NCBI GenBank assembly: GCA_017628595.1 | Contig: JAGBYV010000282.1 | Span: forward strand, 1-10,858 | Length of the DNA stretch: 10,858 nt | DNA from: Alistipes sp. | Lineage (GTDB): Bacteria > Bacteroidota > Bacteroidia > Bacteroidales > Rikenellaceae | Direction of reading: 5' to 3' | In this document: positions 6,421-10,858 of the stretch, one piece after another | Position numbering within the stretch: the first letter of the stretch is position 1 | Layout: each line of letters begins with the position of its first letter | The notes under the pieces: generated by a model | Told to the model about the DNA's origin: nothing | The model's database searches: none | Seen by the model: the letters and a program-made list of their open reading frames with translations, nothing else | Made by a program: the position numbers and the translations under genes

Positions 6421-9400
6421 CTATCTCTTTTTTTGTGTTATGCTCTCCACCAGATAGTATGCCGCCGGATAGAGAAATATGCCTGCGGCGGTGGCTGCGA
6501 TCATGCCGCCAGCAAGTGCTACGCCCATAATGTTGCGTGCAACGGAGAAGTTTCCCGACGCAAGAATCAGCGGCACTATACCCAGTACAAAGGCCAAAGC
6601 CGTCATGATGATGGGTCTTACACGCTCGCGCGCAGCCTCGATGGCCGCCTCGGCATATGGCCGGGCAGCGGAGGAGTGTATGCGGTCGGCATACTCAACC
6701 ACCAGAATGGCATTCTTGGCCGCCAGGCCGATGAGCATGATGAGCGAAATCTGCACATATACATTATTTACATACTGCACCTCTATGGCGTGTGCTGCCA
6801 GCATGGCAGCCAGGGCTCCGGCTATGGCTGCGGGCACACTGAGCAGGATGGCTATGGGCAGGGTCCAGCTCTCATACAGAGCCGCCAGAGCCAGATAGAC
6901 AAATATGATGGCTATGGCATACACCACTCCGCCGCCACGCCTTGCCTTGGCCTGCTGGTAGGAGAGTCCGCTCCACGATGTGCCTACATCTGGTGGCAAC
7001 ACCCTGCGGGCGATAGCCTCTGTGCGCTCCATCACATCGCCCGACGATGCGCCCTTGGCAGCCGAGATCGACAGAGGTATCGACTCGTAGAGATTAAACT
7101 GTGTGATGTACTCCACACCCACGGTATCCTTCACACTCACCAGAGCCGACAACGGTACACTCTCGCCGTGCGAGTTGCTCACGAAGTAGGAGTCCAGCGA
7201 GCGGGCATCCTTGCGGCTGAGGGCCGATGCCTGAACGTAGGTCTGATATTGTCGGCCAAAACGGTTGAAGTTGCCCGTATAGGTGCCACCCAGAAGTGTC
7301 GATAGCGTGGTGTAGATCTGCTCCAGCTCCACGCCCTCGCTCATGGCCTGCGTGCGGTTGACGTTGAGCAGACGTTGCGGTGTCGAGGCGCTGAACTGTG
7401 TGCTCACCTTGGCGATGCTCTTATCCCGCCTGAGCGAATCCATCAGCGCCAGCGTATGCTCGTAGAGGTAGGCTGTGCCACGACCCTCGAGATCCTGCAA
7501 CTGCAGCGAGAGGTCGGATGTGATGCCCAGACCCGGTATCGAGGGTGGAATGATGGCATAGCACTCGGCCTCGGGGATGGCTGTGTATAGCTCGCCGTTG
7601 AGCTCTGAGGCAAGCTCAGCAGCCGTGGTGTGTCGCTGCGAAAAGTCCTTCAGTACAACGAATATAACACCTGACGATGAGCGCTCTATGCCTGCCATCA
7701 TATCGTATCCGGCAACCAGCGACGAGTACTCCACCGCCGGATGCTGGGCAATGAGCTGCTCGGCGTGCTGCATGGCGCGCAGCGTGGTGCTGAGCGATGA
7801 TGCCTCGGGCGTGTTGACCATAACCATCATATAACCCTCATCCTCATCGGTAAGAAAGCCCTTGGGCAGAGCGTGCCATCCTATGGCGATACATACTCCC
7901 ATCAGCACTACGAAAAGCGCCGTGCGCGTGGTGTGTAGGATGAGTATTCGGGTGCGCTCCTCATAGCGGTTAATCATACGTCCTATCCAATCGTTAAAAT
8001 AGGCAAGTATCCCACTTCGCTGCTCCGTGCGGGGACGGAGCAACAGGGCACAGAGTGCGGGCGATAGGGTGAGGGCATTAAATGCCGATATGGATATTGC
8101 CGTGGCGAGCGTAATGGAGAATTGTCGCAAAAGAAGTCCCGTAATACCCTCCATAAATGATATAGGTATGAATACGGCCAGCAGCACGACGGTCGTGGCT
8201 ACGATGGGCGACTGCACTCGGCGCATAGCCTCGCGTGTAGCATCGGTGGGCGTAAGGCCTCGTTCGATGCCTGCCTGTGCCGCCTCGATTACGACGATGG
8301 CATCATCGACCACAAGACCTATGGCGAGCACCAGCGCCAGCAGCGAGATGACGTTGAAGGAGAAGCCCAGCAGGGGATAGATGATAAACACGCCTACCAA
8401 CGATACGGGCACGGCCACCAGCGGAATAAGTGTAGCGCGCCAATCCTGCAGAAAGATGTAGATGATGGCGATGACGAGCACCAGCGCCAGCAGCAGCGTG
8501 CGGGCTATATCCTCCACGCCCGCCTCGATGTTTTGAGTGGCATCGACAACGGTGTGTATCGTCACTCCGTCGGGTAGTCGCTGCTCCTGCTCGCTGATCA
8601 GCTCCTTCACGCGGCGACCCACCTCCACGGCGTTGCTTGCCGGCTCCTGATAGACGACAATCAGTGTCGAGGGATTGCCACCCATCAGCGAGCGTATGGC
8701 GTAGGTCTGGCTGCCAAGCTCCACCTCTGCTACATCCTTAAGGCGCAGTTCCTGCCCCTGCTCGTCAATAGAGAGTATTATGTCGGCAAACTCCTCGGCC
8801 GTAGAGAATGCCGCCGGCAGACGCACCGTATAGGTGTAGGCCACATCCTCCATCGGCTCGGCACCCAGCTTGCCGGCAGGGTAGATGGCCGTCTGCGTGC
8901 GTATGGCACTCAGCACCTCGTCAACCGTAAGACCATAGTAATGCAGCCTCTCGGGGTTGATCCAAATGCGCATGGCATATTCGCCAGCGCCCATAATCTG
9001 CACCTTGCCCACGCCATTTACCTGCGAGAGTCGGTTGCTGAGGTTGATGTAGGCATAGTTCGACAGGAAGCCATCATCGTAGCGCCCGTCGCTTGTCAGG
9101 GCATAGACCATCAGAAAACCCGTATTGCTCTTCTGCACCACAACACCCTGCTCGCTCACCGCCTCGGGCAGCGAAGCCATAGCCGAGGAGATGTCGTTCT
9201 GCGTGAAGATGGCATCCATATCGGGCGATGAGCCCACCTCGAAGGTGAGTTGCATCGACATCGAACCATCGTTGGCGCTTGTGGTCTGCATGTACTCCAG
9301 GTCGCTGGCACCGATAGCCTGCTCGCCCAGAGGCGTTGCCACGGTGTTGTTTACGCTCTGCGCATCGGCACCCACGTACGACGCAGTCACCTCCACAACG

Positions 9401-9522
9401 GGTGGCGTGATGTCGGGAAACTGCTCAATGGCAAGCCGCGAGAGCGAGATGAGTCCCGCCAGCGTTATGGCCACCGTAATCGAGATGGCGAAGATGGGGC
9501 GGCGAATGAAAAACTCTCCCAT
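6421..9522 (-). CDS. RND-family efflux pump, inner-membrane subunit (HAE1 type, AcrB-like)
   Basis: A 1033-residue proton-driven exporter, full length for the hydrophobe/amphiphile efflux family. It starts MGEFFIRRPIFAISI, the classic first membrane segment. Two large periplasmic regions (about 32-335 and 555-865) and 12 membrane segments follow. The proton-relay residues are present: the Asp pair in GLVVDDAIV (D406, D407) of segment 4, and K936 in IGLAAKNAIL of segment 10. Other family landmarks are FPDITPP at 35-41, the 358-370 stretch FLQDWRATLIPLV after segment 2, and LYESWTLP at 882-889. The C-terminus is short (TQKKR). Its ATG comes 1 base after the adaptor stop codon and its TAG 2 bases before the outer-membrane factor ATG. 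The substrate cannot be read from sequence; drugs, bile salts, detergents or dyes are typical for this class. Confidence 0.97.
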   Translation of the reverse strand: MGEFFIRRPIFAISITVAITLAGLISLSRLAIEQFPDITPPVVEVTASYVGADAQSVNNTVATPLGEQAIGASDLEYMQTTSANDGSMSMQLTFEVGSSPDMDAIFTQNDISSAMASLPEAVSEQGVVVQKSNTGFLMVYALTSDGRYDDGFLSNYAYINLSNRLSQVNGVGKVQIMGAGEYAMRIWINPERLHYYGLTVDEVLSAIRTQTAIYPAGKLGAEPMEDVAYTYTVRLPAAFSTAEEFADIILSIDEQGQELRLKDVAEVELGSQTYAIRSLMGGNPSTLIVVYQEPASNAVEVGRRVKELISEQEQRLPDGVTIHTVVDATQNIEAGVEDIARTLLLALVLVIAIIYIFLQDWRATLIPLVAVPVSLVGVFIIYPLLGFSFNVISLLALVLAIGLVVDDAIVVIEAAQAGIERGLTPTDATREAMRRVQSPIVATTVVLLAVFIPISFMEGITGLLLRQFSITLATAISISAFNALTLSPALCALLLRPRTEQRSGILAYFNDWIGRMINRYEERTRILILHTTRTALFVVLMGVCIAIGWHALPKGFLTDEDEGYMMVMVNTPEASSLSTTLRAMQHAEQLIAQHPAVEYSSLVAGYDMMAGIERSSSGVIFVVLKDFSQRHTTAAELASELNGELYTAIPEAECYAIIPPSIPGLGITSDLSLQLQDLEGRGTAYLYEHTLALMDSLRRDKSIAKVSTQFSASTPQRLLNVNRTQAMSEGVELEQIYTTLSTLLGGTYTGNFNRFGRQYQTYVQASALSRKDARSLDSYFVSNSHGESVPLSALVSVKDTVGVEYITQFNLYESIPLSISAAKGASSGDVMERTEAIARRVLPPDVGTSWSGLSYQQAKARRGGGVVYAIAIIFVYLALAALYESWTLPIAILLSVPAAIAGALAAMLAAHAIEVQYVNNVYVQISLIMLIGLAAKNAILVVEYADRIHSSAARPYAEAAIEAARERVRPIIMTALAFVLGIVPLILASGNFSVARNIMGVALAGGMIAATAAGIFLYPAAYYLVESITQKKR

Positions 9523-9523
9523 A

Positions 9524-10636
9524 TTATCTCTCTGTTTTAGGTATTACTCTCTCTCCGTTACGCAGCTTCTGCAGCCCCTCCACCGCTACGCGCTCTCCGC
9601 GCGATAGGCCTTTCCGAATTATCCACTCCTTGCCGATAGGCTCACCCGTCTCCACCTCACGCCACTGGGCCGTGCTGTCAGCGCGGATAACCCACACCGA
9701 GTGGATGTTCTGCTGTGTGCTCACGGCCTGCTGGGGCACCATCACAACCCTCTGGCGTTGACCTATGCCGCACTCCACCTGACCATACTCGCCCGGCTTG
9801 AGCCGATTGTCGGGATTGGGAAAATCCACAACAATGGTTATCGTGCCCGAGGTGGGCGATATGGCCTGTCGCGTGTAGTCGTAACGCCCCTCGTAGGGGT
9901 ATATCTCTCCATTGGCCATACGCAGACGTATGTTGGAGAGGAGGGTGGAGTTGTCGATGGTCGATGACGCATCATGTTTGTAGCGCATATATAGCGATGT
10001 GGGGATGGCTACATCGGCCGTGAGTGTGTCGGTGGCCACGATGGTCGTCAGCGTGGAGAACTGCGTGCCTGGCCCCACGTAATCGCCCGCGTGAGCGTTG
10101 CTATGCGCCACAATGCCACTTATGGGTGCATATATGCGTGTATAGCCAACCTGCAGACTCGCGCTTTTGACCTGCTCGCGGGCTGCACGCACACGGCTCT
10201 CGGCTGAGGCTGCTGAGGCTCGGTAGGTGTCGAGCTGTGAAGCGCTGATAGCCTCCAGCCGTGCAAGGGGTATGGCACGTTCATAGTCGCTGCGTGCCGA
10301 CTCCTGCTCGGCTATGGCTGCGGCAAGCTCTGCCTCGGCCGATAGAAGCGATGTGCGCAGTTGCGAGGCGTCAATCTCGAAGAGCAACGCTCCGCGTGGC
10401 ACCATCTGCCCATCGGCGTAGTGTTTTTGCATCAGGTAGCCGCTGACGCGCGGCTCGATTACGACCTCGTAGTTGTATCGTAGATGCGTGGCAAAGCTGT
10501 ATCGCATCGTAATACTATCCTCGCGAGCCGTAGCTACGGCTATCTGCAGAGGCGCTGCGGGTGGGGTTTTGCCTCTCTTGCACGAAGGTAGAAGGCAGGC
10601 CATGGCCAGGAGTAAATGAAAAAACAATTTTTGCAT
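9524..10636 (-). CDS. Periplasmic adaptor (membrane fusion) lipoprotein of an RND efflux system
   Basis: A 370-residue AcrA-like adaptor that should bridge the inner-membrane pump and the outer-membrane factor. The signal peptide is lipoprotein type, MQKLFFHLLLAMACLLPSC, with the candidate lipidated Cys at residue 19. Proline at -2 is unusual for a lipobox, so lipidation is likely but less certain than for the outer-membrane factor. The first half of the lipoyl domain (EPRVSGYLMQ at 61-70 to GALLFEID at 82-89) is followed by an alpha-helical hairpin (about 92-160). The second lipoyl half follows (VGYTRIYAPISGIVAHSN, 163-180), then the beta-barrel to about 290 (LKPGEYGQVECG, 279-290) and a membrane-proximal domain to the end. 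It is the first gene of the operon. No regulator gene is adjacent, unlike many acrR-acrAB arrangements. Confidence 0.94.
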   Translation of the reverse strand: MQKLFFHLLLAMACLLPSCKRGKTPPAAPLQIAVATAREDSITMRYSFATHLRYNYEVVIEPRVSGYLMQKHYADGQMVPRGALLFEIDASQLRTSLLSAEAELAAAIAEQESARSDYERAIPLARLEAISASQLDTYRASAASAESRVRAAREQVKSASLQVGYTRIYAPISGIVAHSNAHAGDYVGPGTQFSTLTTIVATDTLTADVAIPTSLYMRYKHDASSTIDNSTLLSNIRLRMANGEIYPYEGRYDYTRQAISPTSGTITIVVDFPNPDNRLKPGEYGQVECGIGQRQRVVMVPQQAVSTQQNIHSVWVIRADSTAQWREVETGEPIGKEWIIRKGLSRGERVAVEGLQKLRNGERVIPKTER

Positions 10637-10662
10637 CGTAGATAACTATTTTTTTATCTGCG
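10637..10662 (-). promoter_or_regulatory. Imperfect palindrome/hairpin abutting the efflux-operon start codon
   Basis: In the minus-strand transcript CGCAGATAA (10662-10654), an 8-base A-rich loop and TTATCTACG (10645-10637) can pair at 8 of 9 positions, with one C-A mismatch. The next base is the A of the ATG at 10636. It could be a hairpin limiting access to the start codon or, in DNA, a 26-bp operator. A poor -7-like element lies just upstream (10676-10668, TA then six T then G, one base longer than consensus) and has no TTTG partner, so any basal promoter here looks weak. Confidence 0.4.
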
Positions 10663-10751
10663 ATAGTCAAAAAATATGCCATTAGAGAGGCTTTTTTGTG
10701 GTGTAAAAAACTCGTAAATGCTTTTTATCCACGATTTTTCGTTGAAAATTA

Positions 10752-10780
10752 TTTGGTTATTAGAATTTTTCCTATATTTG
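10752..10780 (+). promoter_or_regulatory. Promoter of the right-end H1-like gene
   Basis: TATATTTG at 10773-10780 matches the Bacteroidetes -7 consensus exactly. TTTG at 10752-10755 is a candidate -33 element at 17 bases, somewhat shorter than the usual 19-21. The surrounding sequence is very AT-rich. The predicted leader before the ATG at 10812 is about 25-30 bases. Confidence 0.7.
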
Positions 10781-10811
10781 CACAGATTATAACCACTTAA
10801 CAACTATTAAT

Positions 10812-10858
10812 ATGAAAAATTTGGTAGATCAGATCAATGCTCAGATCGAGGTATTTTC
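10812..10858 (+). CDS. Partial gene, N-terminus of a possible histone H1-like (Hc1) DNA-binding protein
   Basis: Only 15 complete codons are present, giving MKNLVDQINAQIEVF, and the frame is open at the window edge. This start resembles the small lysine-rich histone H1-like proteins common in Bacteroidetes, which begin with a similar MK-L-I/V-x-x-IN-A pattern. The assignment comes from that short similarity alone. A strong consensus promoter at 10752-10780 supports an abundant product, as expected for a nucleoid protein. It is divergent from the efflux operon across a 175-base gap. Another short protein with the same start cannot be excluded. Confidence 0.5.
   Translation, partial: MKNLVDQINAQIEVF

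Noticed and set aside
6433..7305. A 290-codon plus-strand open frame inside the RND pump gene
   Set aside because: It is antisense to a clearly conserved pump region and rich in Cys, His, Arg and Gln without domain structure, as expected of a shadow frame in GC-rich coding DNA.
8324..8493. A repeated stretch of about 19 bases near 8326 and 8475 in the RND pump gene
   Set aside because: Both copies encode similar Leu-Ala-Leu-Val membrane-helix residues (about 344-349 and 394-399), so coding bias explains the match.
10675..10699. A GCC...GGC mini-stem followed by six Ts, considered as a terminator
   Set aside because: The stem is only three G-C pairs with an 8-base loop, and no upstream plus-strand gene needs a terminator there.

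Overview
The window looks like chromosome of a GC-rich member of the Bacteroidetes, most likely order Bacteroidales. Three signs support this. The tmRNA encodes a tag ending in YALAA, as Bacteroidales tags do. Several start regions carry the Bacteroidetes housekeeping promoter (TTTG, about 19 bases, TAnnTTTG). Start codons lack clear Shine-Dalgarno sequences. A genus such as Alistipes is possible but not shown. I see no insertion sequence, CRISPR array, integrase or tRNA gene.

Layout. Positions 1-97 hold an unusual nested inverted-repeat structure just downstream of a minus-strand tmRNA gene (98-496, ssrA). The tmRNA promoter at 510-540 is an excellent consensus match. A 207-base divergent intergenic region separates ssrA from a plus-strand AspT/YidE-type membrane transporter with two central TrkA-C domains (704-2371), which ends at a strong hairpin terminator (2391-2425).

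Everything from 2427 to 10636 is on the minus strand. Read in the direction of transcription, it begins with a three-gene RND efflux operon: periplasmic adaptor lipoprotein (10636-9524), inner-membrane RND pump (9522-6421) and outer-membrane factor lipoprotein (6418-5069). The genes are 1 and 2 bases apart. Together they should form one envelope-spanning tripartite pump.

Next comes a second unit with its own near-perfect promoter (5020-5050). It contains a 54-residue Cys-rich single-pass membrane protein (5012-4848), a type I glycerate kinase (4818-3679) and a GntP-family permease (3686-2427). Kinase and permease overlap by 8 bases, which suggests uptake and phosphorylation of glycerate or a related sugar acid.

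At the right end, a 175-base AT-rich divergent region separates the efflux operon from the first 15 codons of a plus-strand gene. That fragment resembles the small histone H1-like (Hc1) proteins of Bacteroidetes.

Most genes belong to known families. The parts most worth a second look are non-coding or very small: the structure 3' of ssrA, the nearly leaderless Cys-rich micro-membrane protein, and a hairpin abutting the start codon of the efflux operon. I found no convincing new defence or mobile system.
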